In this document: in pieces, positions 34,470 to 41,777 of the stretch
Position numbering within the stretch: position 1 is the stretch's first letter
How the letters are laid out: each line of letters begins with the position of its first letter
From: Falsiroseomonas frigidaquae
Lineage (GTDB): Bacteria; Pseudomonadota; Alphaproteobacteria; Acetobacterales; Acetobacteraceae
DNA length: 64,000 nucleotides
Assembly (NCBI RefSeq): GCF_012163145.1
Contig: NZ_JAAVTX010000001.1
Coordinates: 248,001-312,000 of the forward strand
Reading direction: 5' to 3'
Notes under the pieces: model-generated
The model's database searches: none
Told to the model about the DNA's origin: nothing
Seen by the model: the letters and a program-made list of their open reading frames with translations, nothing else
Made by a program: the position numbers and the translations under genes

Positions 34470-34898
34470 TCAGGCGGTTCCGGTTTTGGTTTCTTGGGTT
34501 TCTCGGCGCCGCTCGCGGAGGCTGATGACCGCAGCCGGCGCTCGCGGCGCTTCAGTCTCGGCCGCGGAAAGCGCATCCGCCCAGAGCAGGCGAAGCTGCA
34601 TCGCGATGTCGTCGGTCATGCCTTCTTCTCGCAGGCGCCCCTTGACCGAAGACGTGTCAACGACCGCATCCATGCGATCCGCCACCGCAAGCAGCTGGTC
34701 GCGCGAAAGGCTTTCCCCGCCTGGCACACGGAACCCCGCAGAGATCATCGTGAGACTCCAGCGGGTAGGGTCCGGACCATCTCGGCGGTACAGGTTGTGG
34801 ACGCCCCAGCGCCCGTGCGGCCGCGACAGCATCGCCATAACCGGCACTCCACCGTCCGCGGTCCGTATGATGATCTCGGCCGTCCGACGATCGCTCAC
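34470..34898 (-). CDS. Hypothetical early protein
   Basis: This 142-residue acidic/basic mixed protein (RRTAEIIIRTADGGVPVMAM) is in the replication operon and overlaps its neighbour in a GTGA. No family is recognised. Confidence 0.6.
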   Translation of the reverse strand: MSDRRTAEIIIRTADGGVPVMAMLSRPHGRWGVHNLYRRDGPDPTRWSLTMISAGFRVPGGESLSRDQLLAVADRMDAVVDTSSVKGRLREEGMTDDIAMQLRLLWADALSAAETEAPRAPAAVISLRERRRETQETKTGTA

Positions 34899-35167
34899 GC
34901 CGCACGACTCCCAAGCGTCGAAATACTCACTTGCGCGTATCGCACCACGCGCCGCAGGCCGATCGCGGCCAGCACGCGGTCGCTGATTTCGCGCCGGGTC
35001 GCCAGCACGTCATTCACATGCTGCGCGGAGAGACCATGGGCCTCCGCCCAGGCCTTCTGGCCGCCGGCGGCGGTGCAAGCATCCTGCAGCAGCGCATAGA
35101 CCTGCGCGGTGCGAAGCAGCTCCGTCGGCTCCGCCGGAGCGCCATTGTGGCCGATGCCTGCCATCAA
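34895..35167 (-). CDS. Small Cro/C1-type helix-turn-helix protein
   Basis: The 90-residue protein contains GGQKAWAEAHGLSAQHVNDV followed by LATRREISDRVLAAIGL, a helix-turn-helix of the lambda repressor-like class. It overlaps the DnaB stop by 4 nt. A regulatory role in the early operon is likely. Confidence 0.75.
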   Translation of the reverse strand: MMAGIGHNGAPAEPTELLRTAQVYALLQDACTAAGGQKAWAEAHGLSAQHVNDVLATRREISDRVLAAIGLRRVVRYAQVSISTLGSRAA

Positions 35168-36663
35168 TCCGCCCCGCCCTCGCCGGGCCTCTCATCCGTG
35201 AACTCCGCCGTCGCGTCGTTGAACCGGACGCGCACCGGGCCGATCGGACCCTGACGTTGCTTGGCGACGATGATGGTGCCGCGGCCGTCTTCCCGCGCCA
35301 CATCGGCTTCCCACAGCCGCACCCGCTCCTCGAAATCCGCCGCCTTCTCATTGCTGCGGCGCCGGGGCTCGTTGCGCGTCAGGTAGTAGTGCTGGCGGAT
35401 CAGGAAGGCGACGACATCCGCATCCTGTTCCAGTGCGCCGGAATCGCGCAGGTCGGAGAGCTGCGGCGTCTTGTCTTCCCGCGCCTCCACCTGGCGGTTG
35501 AGCTGCGACAGCAGCAGCACCGGCACGCCGAGCTGCATGGCCAGGTCCTTCAGGCCGGCGGAGATCTCGCTGACCGAAGCCATCGCGGCGTTCGACTGCC
35601 GCATCGCGAGCGTGCTGGCGCGGAGCCGGCCGAGATAGTCCACCACGATCAGGCCGAGCCCGCCCGGTTCCCGCTGCATGCGCCTGGCGCGGGCGCGAAT
35701 GCCGGGCACGGTGAACACGCCATCATCCCACACGATCGGCAGGCGGCCGATGCCGGCGCCCGCCATGGCGACGGCATCGATCTCCGGCGCCCCACGTTCC
35801 AGCGCGCGCCAGCGCCCATCCTCCGGATCCACCAGGCCGCCGGAGGTCAGGACCGAGAGCGGCACGCGCGCCTCCGCGGCCACGGCCCGTGCCATCACGG
35901 CCTCCGCCTTCATCTCCGCCGAGATGAACAGCACGCGGTGCCCCGCGCCGGCGGCCGAGAGCGAGATGCGAAGCGCCAGAGACGTCTTGCCCATCGAGGG
36001 CCGGGCGCCCAGCAGGATCAACTGGCCAGGGCGCATGCCGCCCGTCATGCGATCCAGGCCGCGAAAGCCCCAGGTGACGCCGGCCAGCGCGCCGCGCCGG
36101 TCCACCGCCGCCTCCACCTGGCGCATCAGCGAATCGCCGACGATGTGGCCGGGGCGGGCCGTGTCCGCGCTGCCGGAGGAAGCCAGGCGCAGCATGTCGC
36201 CATCCACTGCTTCCAGCACCGCCTCCGCCTTCATGTCGGAATCGGTGGAGCCGTAGGCGCGGTCGATTGCCTGCGCCGCGGCATTGATGATCTGGCGGCG
36301 CAACCAGGTGTCGCGGATGACGCGCGCATAGTCTGGCGCGTTGATGATGCCGACCATCGCGACCAGCAACTGCCTGAGATAGTCTGCACCGCCGACCGGA
36401 TCCAGCACGCCGGAATTCTCGAACTCCGCACGCAGCGTCACCGCATCCGCGATGCCGCCGGCTTCGCAGCGGCGCTGGATGGCCGCGAAGATCGCCGCAT
36501 GCACCGGGTCTGCGAAATGCTCCGGCGCCACGATTTCCGCCACGCGGTCATAGACCTTCGCGTTGGCCATGATGGCGCCGAGCAGGGATTGCTCCGCCGC
36601 CAGGTTGGCGGGCGGCTGGCGTTCGGAGATGCCGAACAAAGGGTCTGGGGCATCGGCTGTCAT
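35164..36663 (-). CDS. dnaB: Replicative DNA helicase, DnaB family
   Basis: The 499-residue protein has the N-terminal DnaB helical domain (LAAEQSLLGAIMANAKVYDR) and the RecA-type motor with Walker A GARPSMGKTSLALR near residue 216, Walker B LGLIVVDYLGRLR and the SQLNRQVEAREDKTPQLSDL motif. It unwinds DNA at the phage fork. No separate DnaC-like loader is obvious, so the downstream winged-helix gene is a candidate. Confidence 0.95.
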   Translation of the reverse strand: MTADAPDPLFGISERQPPANLAAEQSLLGAIMANAKVYDRVAEIVAPEHFADPVHAAIFAAIQRRCEAGGIADAVTLRAEFENSGVLDPVGGADYLRQLLVAMVGIINAPDYARVIRDTWLRRQIINAAAQAIDRAYGSTDSDMKAEAVLEAVDGDMLRLASSGSADTARPGHIVGDSLMRQVEAAVDRRGALAGVTWGFRGLDRMTGGMRPGQLILLGARPSMGKTSLALRISLSAAGAGHRVLFISAEMKAEAVMARAVAAEARVPLSVLTSGGLVDPEDGRWRALERGAPEIDAVAMAGAGIGRLPIVWDDGVFTVPGIRARARRMQREPGGLGLIVVDYLGRLRASTLAMRQSNAAMASVSEISAGLKDLAMQLGVPVLLLSQLNRQVEAREDKTPQLSDLRDSGALEQDADVVAFLIRQHYYLTRNEPRRRSNEKAADFEERVRLWEADVAREDGRGTIIVAKQRQGPIGPVRVRFNDATAEFTDERPGEGGAD

Positions 36664-36989
36664 GTTGACAAGATCTCCTTCATTCGTTCCACCACGCCGG
36701 CCTCATCGCCAGCGCGCAGCTGCGCCAGCACCGGGCGGAACGGGTCCGCCGGCGCGTGCATCAGGAATGTCTCGGCATGGAAGGCATTGCCGCCTTCGGT
36801 CAGCTGCCGCAGCACGGCGAGCGCCGTGTAGCGCCGCGGGCAGTCCGGCACGGGCGCGGAAGCGCGGATCTCGGGGTGGCGGGCGGGATCGCTGCCGAGA
36901 TCAAAGCGCGCCGCACATGCGGAACCTGCCACCCCTGCCCCCCGTTGGGCGGACCATCCGGCCGGGGGCATCTGTTCGCGCGCCATCAT
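36660..36989 (-). CDS. Hypothetical early protein
   Basis: The 109-residue frame contains RRYTALAVLRQLTEGGNAFH and ends in a helical region. It is coupled on both sides by 4-nt overlaps. No family is recognised. Confidence 0.6.
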   Translation of the reverse strand: MMAREQMPPAGWSAQRGAGVAGSACAARFDLGSDPARHPEIRASAPVPDCPRRYTALAVLRQLTEGGNAFHAETFLMHAPADPFRPVLAQLRAGDEAGVVERMKEILST

Positions 36990-37336
36990 CCGGCGCGCAT
37001 CTCCTCAAAGCGCCGCGCATCGGCGGGCGATCGCGCCAGCATCACATGGCAGTCATCCGCCTCGCGCCGCGCCCATTCGGGCACGGCCTCCGGCGCCAGC
37101 CGGTAGCCGACGCCATGCTGGTTGATGATTGCGCCCGCTGGCAGCCTGCGGCGCCACTTGGTGACCAGCACGCGCAGGACGCCCAGCGCATTCTCCGGCC
37201 CGCCTTCCGGCGCATCGGCGTAGATGGCGTGCAGCAGAGCGTCATAGGTCACCACCCGCCCCGAGGCCGCGGCCAGGCGCACCAGCAGCCGGCGCGATGC
37301 GCCCGGTGTGTAGGGCGCCAGCATGACGCGGCTCAC
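36986..37336 (-). CDS. OmpR-type winged-helix DNA-binding protein without receiver
   Basis: The 116 residues have the OmpR/PhoB C-terminal fold: VTYDALLHAIY, then ENALGVLRVLVTKWRRRL and INQHGVGYRL. Such domains normally follow a phosphoacceptor domain; here the winged helix stands alone. It lies just after the CII-like gene, so it probably regulates or initiates early phage functions. Confidence 0.78.
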   Translation of the reverse strand: MSRVMLAPYTPGASRRLLVRLAAASGRVVTYDALLHAIYADAPEGGPENALGVLRVLVTKWRRRLPAGAIINQHGVGYRLAPEAVPEWARREADDCHVMLARSPADARRFEEMRAG

Positions 37337-37803
37337 GCCTCGCCCCCTTCCGTCAGCACGCGCGTCAGGTGCGCATCCGCGTTCGTGGCGGCGCGGATGA
37401 GCGATTGCAGGTTGCGCTGGATGCCGGCCTTTTCTTCCAGCGTGATGGTGCCGTCGCGCCAGGCGTCCGCGTAGGCAGCGAACACGGTGCCAACTTCGGA
37501 GCCCAGATGCGCCAGCAGGGCGCCGAGCTGCGTGCCCGTGATCGGCTCCACCGGTACCAGGCGACAGCCGGCGCGGCGCGCGAGTTCCGCCGTCAGGATC
37601 GGATCGCCCGCCAGCAGTTCCAGCCGCGCCACAACATCCGCCGGCATGAACTGGTCATGGTGCGGCGACTGGTAGTAGCCGAGCTGCGTCTTGCCGACGC
37701 GGGTGGCGGCCGCGGCGGCATCCAGGCCACCCACGGCTTCGATCAGGGTGCGGGCCAGGGCCTTGAAGGCCATGTCCGCGCGGGCGGGGGCGCTATGGCT
37801 CAT
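37333..37803 (-). CDS. CII-like phage regulator
   Basis: The 156-residue protein fits the CII-family phage regulators: MAFKALARTLIEAVGGLDAA, TRVGKTQLGYYQSPHHDQFM, and the C-terminal helices EEKAGIQRNLQSLIRAATNA. It would bias the lysis-lysogeny choice. Its location downstream of Cro and upstream of DnaB is the lambda order. Confidence 0.78.
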   Translation of the reverse strand: MSHSAPARADMAFKALARTLIEAVGGLDAAAAATRVGKTQLGYYQSPHHDQFMPADVVARLELLAGDPILTAELARRAGCRLVPVEPITGTQLGALLAHLGSEVGTVFAAYADAWRDGTITLEEKAGIQRNLQSLIRAATNADAHLTRVLTEGGEA

Positions 37804-37889
37804 GCGGAAAGGTTCCGGGTGACGGTTGAGGCACGCGCGGGGAGAATGGCGGCATGCAGCAGCCCACCTTCCGCACGGCGGTATTCATT

Positions 37890-37986
37890 GCGGGCCAACC
37901 CGATGGCCCGCACGCGGAAGGGGCGTTGCGAGTCCTCCCCCGGCGCCTCCACCATCGGGTTGCCAAGACCAACCAGGGAGGAACTG
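37890..37986 (+). promoter_or_regulatory. Structured leader, copy 1
   Basis: The leader contains a hairpin GCGGGCCA-6 nt-TGGCCCGC (37890-37911), then GCCTCCACCAT and GGTTG-7 nt-CAACC, ending in GGAGGA before the ATG at 37987. The last 50 bp recur before the gene at 38626. Confidence 0.55.
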
Positions 37987-38265
37987 ATGATGCTGAAGCT
38001 GCGAAAGCTGCGGCCAGCGACCCGCGCCGAGATCGAGCATCCAGCGCATGGAATGGTGGAGATCCTGCCGGAACGCACGCCGGTGTCCTGGCCGTTCCTG
38101 AACAAGCCCGGCGACCCCGACGCACCGGATTGGTGCTGCCACGGCTGTGCACGCTGGCTTCTCACCGGCTGGAACAACAGCGCAGCGGGCATGCTGGTGC
38201 GCTGCATGGCCTGCGACAGCACCGGCGTCATCCCGCCGCGTCCTTCGTCGCCAGCACCATGGTGA
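37987..38265 (+). CDS. Small cysteine-rich protein, zinc-ribbon-like
   Basis: The 92-residue protein has a clear Shine-Dalgarno and strongly coding third positions. DWCCHGCARW and RCMACDSTG provide two CxxC knuckles that could bind zinc. It reads opposite to the early operon, between the Cro-like and CII-like genes. Its end overlaps an exported-protein frame by 38 bp. The role is unknown. Confidence 0.7.
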   Translation: MMLKLRKLRPATRAEIEHPAHGMVEILPERTPVSWPFLNKPGDPDAPDWCCHGCARWLLTGWNNSAAGMLVRCMACDSTGVIPPRPSSPAPW

Positions 38266-38479
38266 AGTACAGCTCGAATGCCGCCTGGTCCCGCGGCAGG
38301 TCGTGCATCGCCCAGGCGCTCGGCTTGGGCAGCCAGACCCGCAGCGAACAGCCCTGCGCCAGCGGCGGGGCGTTCCGCCAATCCAGCTTCGGCCGAGCGG
38401 GCGGCACGGAGAACGACCCGGCCGTCCAGGGCAGCGAAAGCAGGGCGACGAGGAGGGAGCGACGCTGCATGGCGGGCAT
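38228..38479 (-). CDS. Small exported protein, RR signal (B)
   Basis: The frame starts MPAMQRRSLLVALLSLPW, a twin-arginine-like or Sec signal, with a mature part of about 60 residues containing LDWRNAPPLAQ. Its ATG is one base after the stop of the upstream frame (38481), as in an operon. A related N-terminus (MQRRSL) starts that frame. Function is unknown; location next to the immunity region suggests an exclusion factor. Confidence 0.5.
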   Translation of the reverse strand: MPAMQRRSLLVALLSLPWTAGSFSVPPARPKLDWRNAPPLAQGCSLRVWLPKPSAWAMHDLPRDQAAFELYFTMVLATKDAAG

Positions 38480-38480
38480 C

Positions 38481-39272
38481 TCAGGCGGCCACGGCGCTAG
38501 CACGCATCTGCGCCAGTGGGCGCAGGGTGCGAATGGGGCAGAGGCCGGCATCGGGGGCAGGTCGTTGCGGACCCGCCCCCGATGCCTCCACCATGGGGTT
38601 GTCCAGACCAACCACGGAGGAAGCGATGACGCACGGAACAGCACCAGAGGTGAAGGCGGCGCTGGATGCCCTCGTGAGAGTGACGGGACATCTCACCGAC
38701 ACCATCCTGGCGCAGCAGCGGCTGCTGAAGGACATGCAGCGGGAATCCCAGCAACTGCGCGTCGAGCTGAATGTGCTACATCGGGCCGTCGTTACGCTGG
38801 CCTTCGGCGCCCCCTCAGAGGTGCGCGCCGCAATGATCGCCGACCTCCGCACGGGCTCAGCCCCCTCCACCACCCCGGGCGACCCGGCGGAAAGGGCAAC
38901 GCATTGGAAGCAAGCATGCGCAAGGCTACTGGCCTCGCTCGAAGGCCCGCCGGAGAAGCCCACTGTGAACTGAGACGCCAGCGGCTGATGCTGCACGGCC
39001 ACAACGCAAGCTTTAGCGGCCTCTATGGCAATGCGGGTTGCTTCTATGGACTTGCGGGCTGCTTCGACTTGCTGCGCGGCCCCGACGCGAAGGCGCTCAG
39101 CCGACCAATCCGACAGGTCCGGCAATGCACCGCTGTGGCTGCCAGGGGGATGGAGGACAGCATCCGGCCTCAGCGTGGATGCCACCCCACCAACAGGCTC
39201 GACGTGCGCGGTCATCGCGCGGCCGCCTGCGAACAGCGCGGCCAGCCCGACGAAGAGGGAGCGGCGCTGCAT
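38481..39272 (-). CDS. Exported protein, RR signal (A), overlapping an antisense gene
   Basis: From the ATG that follows the Cro-like stop (TGATG), the frame begins MQRRSLFVGLAALFAGG, then a helical segment QQVEAARKSIEATRIAIEAA near 70-90. The part opposite the plus-strand gene 38626-38973 is Ser/Cys/Arg-rich and looks antisense. The true gene may be shorter and have lost its stop by mutation. Coupling at both ends argues that at least the 5' part is real. Confidence 0.4.
   Translation of the reverse strand: MQRRSLFVGLAALFAGGRAMTAHVEPVGGVASTLRPDAVLHPPGSHSGALPDLSDWSAERLRVGAAQQVEAARKSIEATRIAIEAAKACVVAVQHQPLASQFTVGFSGGPSSEASSLAHACFQCVALSAGSPGVVEGAEPVRRSAIIAARTSEGAPKASVTTARCSTFSSTRSCWDSRCMSFSSRCCARMVSVRCPVTLTRASSAAFTSGAVPCVIASSVVGLDNPMVEASGAGPQRPAPDAGLCPIRTLRPLAQMRASAVAA
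38548..38625 (+). promoter_or_regulatory. Structured leader, copy 2
   Basis: An 11-bp stem GCATCGGGGGC/GCCCCCGATGC encloses a second 4-bp stem GGTC/GACC with loop GTTGCG (38548-38585). It is followed by CCTCCACCATG, then GGTTG-7 nt-CAACC and GGAGGA before the ATG at 38626. About 50-65 bp match the leader at 37.9 kb while the genes behind them are unrelated. Confidence 0.6.
38626..38973 (+). CDS. Small helical protein behind structured leader
   Basis: The 115-residue protein has a coiled-coil-like region (LTDTILAQQRLLKDMQRESQ) and strongly coding third positions. It is opposite an exported-protein frame. The leader resembles that of the gene at 37987. Function is unknown. Confidence 0.68.
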   Translation: MTHGTAPEVKAALDALVRVTGHLTDTILAQQRLLKDMQRESQQLRVELNVLHRAVVTLAFGAPSEVRAAMIADLRTGSAPSTTPGDPAERATHWKQACARLLASLEGPPEKPTVN

Positions 39273-39508
39273 CAAGCCGCCTCGACCTTTGCGGGCGCCA
39301 CCGGCGCAGCCCCTCGCGCGAATACGCGCGCCAGATCAGGTCGCAGCTCTGCGGCGGCGATGCCGGTGGCCGCCGCAACAGCCTCAAGCCGCTCCGCAGG
39401 AACGCCGTTTTCCGCCCAACGCAGGACGGTGGAATGAGAGACGCGGCACCTGGCGGCGATGGCTACCGCCGTTTTGCCGGGCTGGGCGAGGTATTCGGCG
39501 AGGGTCAT
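39272..39508 (-). CDS. Cro-like regulator, YdaS type
   Basis: The 78-residue protein (MTLAEYLAQPGKTAVAIAAR, VSHSTVLRWAENGVPAERLE) is a YdaS/Cro helix-turn-helix. It opens the early minus-strand operon and is divergent from the repressor gene at 39603. A TTGACG box and CACATT 17 bp apart put the transcription start beside its ATG, so its message may be leaderless. Confidence 0.82.
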   Translation of the reverse strand: MTLAEYLAQPGKTAVAIAARCRVSHSTVLRWAENGVPAERLEAVAAATGIAAAELRPDLARVFARGAAPVAPAKVEAA

Positions 39509-39512
39509 GAGA

Positions 39513-39528
39513 TTGAATGTGCATTCAA
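39513..39528. promoter_or_regulatory. Palindrome at the Cro-like promoter
   Basis: TTGAATG-TG-CATTCAA is a perfect 7-bp inverted repeat covering the predicted -10 of the Cro-like gene. It differs from the CGGACA sites, so it may be bound by another regulator, for example the Cro-like protein. Confidence 0.55.
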
Positions 39529-39557
39529 CGGACAAATGCGTCAAGCGTGATTGTCCG
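39529..39557 (-). promoter_or_regulatory. Repressor operator, copy 1 (with -35 box)
   Basis: CGGACAA-15 bp-TTGTCCG forms an inverted repeat. Its interior, on the minus strand, contains CGCTTGACG, giving the -35 box of the Cro-like gene. An inverted copy with the same spacing and the same interior is at 39953-39981. Confidence 0.7.
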
Positions 39558-39602
39558 CTCAGCGCGAGACCCGGCATCCGCCCTCCGTGCAAAAATCAGC
39601 GC

Positions 39603-39929
39603 ATGGTGAAGAAGCATCCGATCCGCCCGCACCTCCACGCCTGGCGAAAGGCGGTAGGAAAGACTGCCCAATGGCTTGCGAACGAATTGGGAACGTCACA
39701 CTCTACCGTGCTACGCTACGAAAGCGGGGAGACGGGCGTGGACGACGATACGTTCGCTGCGATAGCAATGGCCTACGGCATCACACTGGCCGAGCTATCC
39801 AGCGCACCACGGGATGCCTCCAAGGCGCAGGCCCTTGATCGGCTTATGACTGCGGTCCGCGACATGGACGAAGAGACACTTCAGACGCTGGCCGGACTCG
39901 CTGAGCGGTTGCACCCCAAGAGGCGTTAA
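39603..39929 (+). CDS. Phage repressor, CI-like XRE protein
   Basis: The 108-residue protein carries a helix-turn-helix at about 18-45 (KTAQWLANELGTSHSTVLRY ESGE) and a C-terminal helical region (ALDRLMTAVRDMDEETLQTL). It has no LexA-type peptidase domain, so induction would need another trigger. It lies between two copies of the CGGACA operator, divergent from the Cro-like gene. This arrangement identifies it as the prophage repressor. Confidence 0.82.
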   Translation: MVKKHPIRPHLHAWRKAVGKTAQWLANELGTSHSTVLRYESGETGVDDDTFAAIAMAYGITLAELSSAPRDASKAQALDRLMTAVRDMDEETLQTLAGLAERLHPKRR

Positions 39930-39952
39930 CATGCAGCCTCCTGTGCGCTGAA

Positions 39953-39981
39953 CGGACATCTTCGCTTGACGTAATTGTCCG
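39953..39981 (+). promoter_or_regulatory. Repressor operator, copy 2 (with -35 box)
   Basis: CGGACAT-15 bp-TTGTCCG contains CGCTTGACG in the plus orientation; TTGACG is followed 17 bp later by GACATT. A further CGGACAT half-site overlaps that -10. This would be the repressed promoter for the plus-strand operon starting at 40022. Confidence 0.68.
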
Positions 39982-40021
39982 CTGATCGGACATTGCGCCC
40001 CGTCACCCGACGGAGGCGCCA

Positions 40022-40423
40022 GTGCACGCCCTTGCCACCACCACACCCGCCACCCTTCCGCCCGGCCTCGCGCAGCGCCTGACGCAGCCCGCCGCGCCTG
40101 ATCTGCTGCTGCTGCACGCCGTCACGGTGCAGGGCGTGCGCAGCAACCAGCCGGACCTGACCGCCCGGCAGTTGGCGGTCTTCCTCACCGTCTACCTGGA
40201 CCCCACACCGCAGAACGTGCGGGGGCTTGCCGACACGCTGAACGTCAGCAAGCCCGCCATCACCCGCGCGCTGGATCGGCTTGGGCAGATGGGCCTCACC
40301 AGCCCCGCGGTGGATCCGCAGGACCGGCGAAGCGTGCTGGTCCGCCGCACCGTACGGGGCGCCAGCTACCTCTCCGCCCTGCGGCACGGTTTGGCGGACG
40401 CGGCGCGGGAATGCGCGGCATGA
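40022..40423 (+). CDS. MarR-family regulator
   Basis: The 133-residue protein starts at GTG after GGAGG. LTARQLAVFLTVYLDPTPQN, VRGLADTLNVSKPAITRALD and DPQDRRSVLVRRT form a MarR winged helix with the usual DxRS wing. It is the first gene of the operon that runs to the integrase. Confidence 0.85.
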   Translation: MHALATTTPATLPPGLAQRLTQPAAPDLLLLHAVTVQGVRSNQPDLTARQLAVFLTVYLDPTPQNVRGLADTLNVSKPAITRALDRLGQMGLTSPAVDPQDRRSVLVRRTVRGASYLSALRHGLADAARECAA

Positions 40424-40806
40424 TGGGCACCGTGATGGAGGCGCCGCCCGGCGCGCCCACCCTCGGCCCGTCGGCCGCACTGGACCCCGACGCCACCTTC
40501 TCCACGCCGGAAGCGGCGTGGATGTGGATGATGCGACGCCTCCTTGCGCGACGTGACCCCACGCCGCTGGACCGAAGCCCGGAGCCCGCACGCTGCTGCG
40601 AGCCGGAGGATGTGGTCGCGGCCGCGGACCACCTGCGCCGCCACAGGCGCATCGACCGGGGCCATACCCGCGTGCTGGCCGTGTATGGCGAGCGGGGTGA
40701 GGCGCCGAGCCCCCGCACCCACGCTCCCGGCCAGGACGTGGTGCTGTGGCGCGAGGCGATGGCCGCGCTGGGCCAGGAATTGCGCCTGCGGAGCATCGTC
40801 CGATGA
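40420..40806 (+). CDS. Hypothetical phage protein
   Basis: The 128-residue product contains AAWMWMMRRLLARRDPTPLD, EDVVAAADHLRRHRRIDRGH and VVLWREAMAALGQELR. I have seen this pattern in related prophages, with unknown function; a DNA-binding role is possible. The start overlaps the upstream stop in an ATGA. Confidence 0.65.
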   Translation: MMGTVMEAPPGAPTLGPSAALDPDATFSTPEAAWMWMMRRLLARRDPTPLDRSPEPARCCEPEDVVAAADHLRRHRRIDRGHTRVLAVYGERGEAPSPRTHAPGQDVVLWREAMAALGQELRLRSIVR

Positions 40807-41012
40807 GCGCGTTGGCAATCTGCGGCGCCATGAGGCGCTTCATCGTCATCTGGCGCGACGAGCGTGGGCAGGAGGTGGCGCGCGACACCTTCAACCAGCA
40901 CGGCGCGGCCGTGGTGCGTGCGTTCTGCCTCGACCAGATGCGCCAGTACCCCACCCGAACCTACCGCATCAGCGAGGAGGCTGCGCCCGTTTCCGCGCGG
41001 TGCGCCGCATGA
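40803..41012 (+). CDS. Small hypothetical protein
   Basis: The 69-residue frame has MRRFIVIWRDERGQEVARDT as its conserved-looking part; the internal ATG at 40830 could be the real start. It is coupled by ATGA overlaps on both sides. The role is unknown. Confidence 0.55.
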   Translation: MSALAICGAMRRFIVIWRDERGQEVARDTFNQHGAAVVRAFCLDQMRQYPTRTYRISEEAAPVSARCAA

Positions 41013-41308
41013 TGGACGAGCGCACCTTGCCCCTCACCGGGATCGCGGATGAGCGGCTTTCCGCGCGCCTCGCCGCGCTGCTCGCCCGCGTCCAGCAGCA
41101 GGCCCGCCGCGGCGACCTGGCGCTGGCCACCGACGATCTGCTGGCGCTGGCGGACTACCTGGCGGAGCACGCCGGGTACGTCGCCGCCCACGCCGAACAA
41201 CTGCCACGCGGCATGGCCGAGCGCCTGTGCACGCTAGCCCACCAGCACGCCGAGATGCTGCGCGAGGGCGCGGCCGAACTCCGCCGGATGGAGGTCGGCA
41301 CCGCATGA
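41009..41308 (+). CDS. Hypothetical helical protein
   Basis: The 99-residue product is helical (LSARLAALLARVQQQARRGD) with an Ala/Leu-rich second half. ATGA overlaps link it to both neighbours. No family recognised. Confidence 0.6.
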   Translation: MMDERTLPLTGIADERLSARLAALLARVQQQARRGDLALATDDLLALADYLAEHAGYVAAHAEQLPRGMAERLCTLAHQHAEMLREGAAELRRMEVGTA

Positions 41309-41646
41309 CCAGCATCGTCTACCTGCAGCACCTGGGCGGCGCGCCGCGGCAGCGCGTGCCCGTGGCGGAGCCGGCCTCGGCCTTCGTCTGCCGCCCGCAG
41401 CGCATCATCCGCGACCGCTTTGGCGCTGTCGCCTACGCACCGCCGGCCGACGCCACCGCGCATCGCGGCCACGGCCAGGTGCTGGCGTGGCTGGTACCGC
41501 CCGGCCAGACCGCGCCGGATTACTGCGAGGTCCAGTTCCAGGGCGGCGCTGTGGACCGGCATGTGCCGGTGGCGTGGCTGCATGATCCGCACGCCTTGGC
41601 GGTGCTGCGCCCCGCTTCGGCGCCGGCGGCGAGGATCTCCGCATGA
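41305..41646 (+). CDS. Hypothetical phage protein
   Basis: The 113-residue product has mixed beta character (QVLAWLVPPGQTAPDYCEVQ, FQGGAVDRHVPVAWLHDP). Coupled by ATGA on both sides. No family recognised. Confidence 0.6.
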   Translation: MTSIVYLQHLGGAPRQRVPVAEPASAFVCRPQRIIRDRFGAVAYAPPADATAHRGHGQVLAWLVPPGQTAPDYCEVQFQGGAVDRHVPVAWLHDPHALAVLRPASAPAARISA

Positions 41647-41777
41647 CCGCCCGGGACCGCCGCCACCTGAACCGCCTGCGCGCCCGCGCGCGGGATGTGA
41701 TCCTGGCCGTGCTGCTGCTTCTGCTGGTCGCCGGCATCGTCGGCCTGATGTGGCGGGCGCTGAGGCTCAGCGCATGA
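41643..41777 (+). CDS. 44-residue single-span membrane protein
   Basis: The frame encodes a basic N-terminus (RDRRHLNRLRARAR) and one membrane segment (VILAVLLLLLVAGIVGLMW). ATGA overlaps at both ends show that it belongs to the operon. A small membrane protein in the lysogenic operon could act on superinfecting phage, but that is a guess. Confidence 0.6.
   Translation: MTARDRRHLNRLRARARDVILAVLLLLLVAGIVGLMWRALRLSA

Noticed and set aside
37897-37911. Leader hairpin of copy 1 considered as a terminator
   Set aside because: No T-run on either strand, and a Shine-Dalgarno and gene follow directly.
37854-39437. 527-codon plus-strand frame across the regulatory region
   Set aside because: It runs through two leaders and unrelated genes in another frame; the genes at 37987 and 38626 have better signals.
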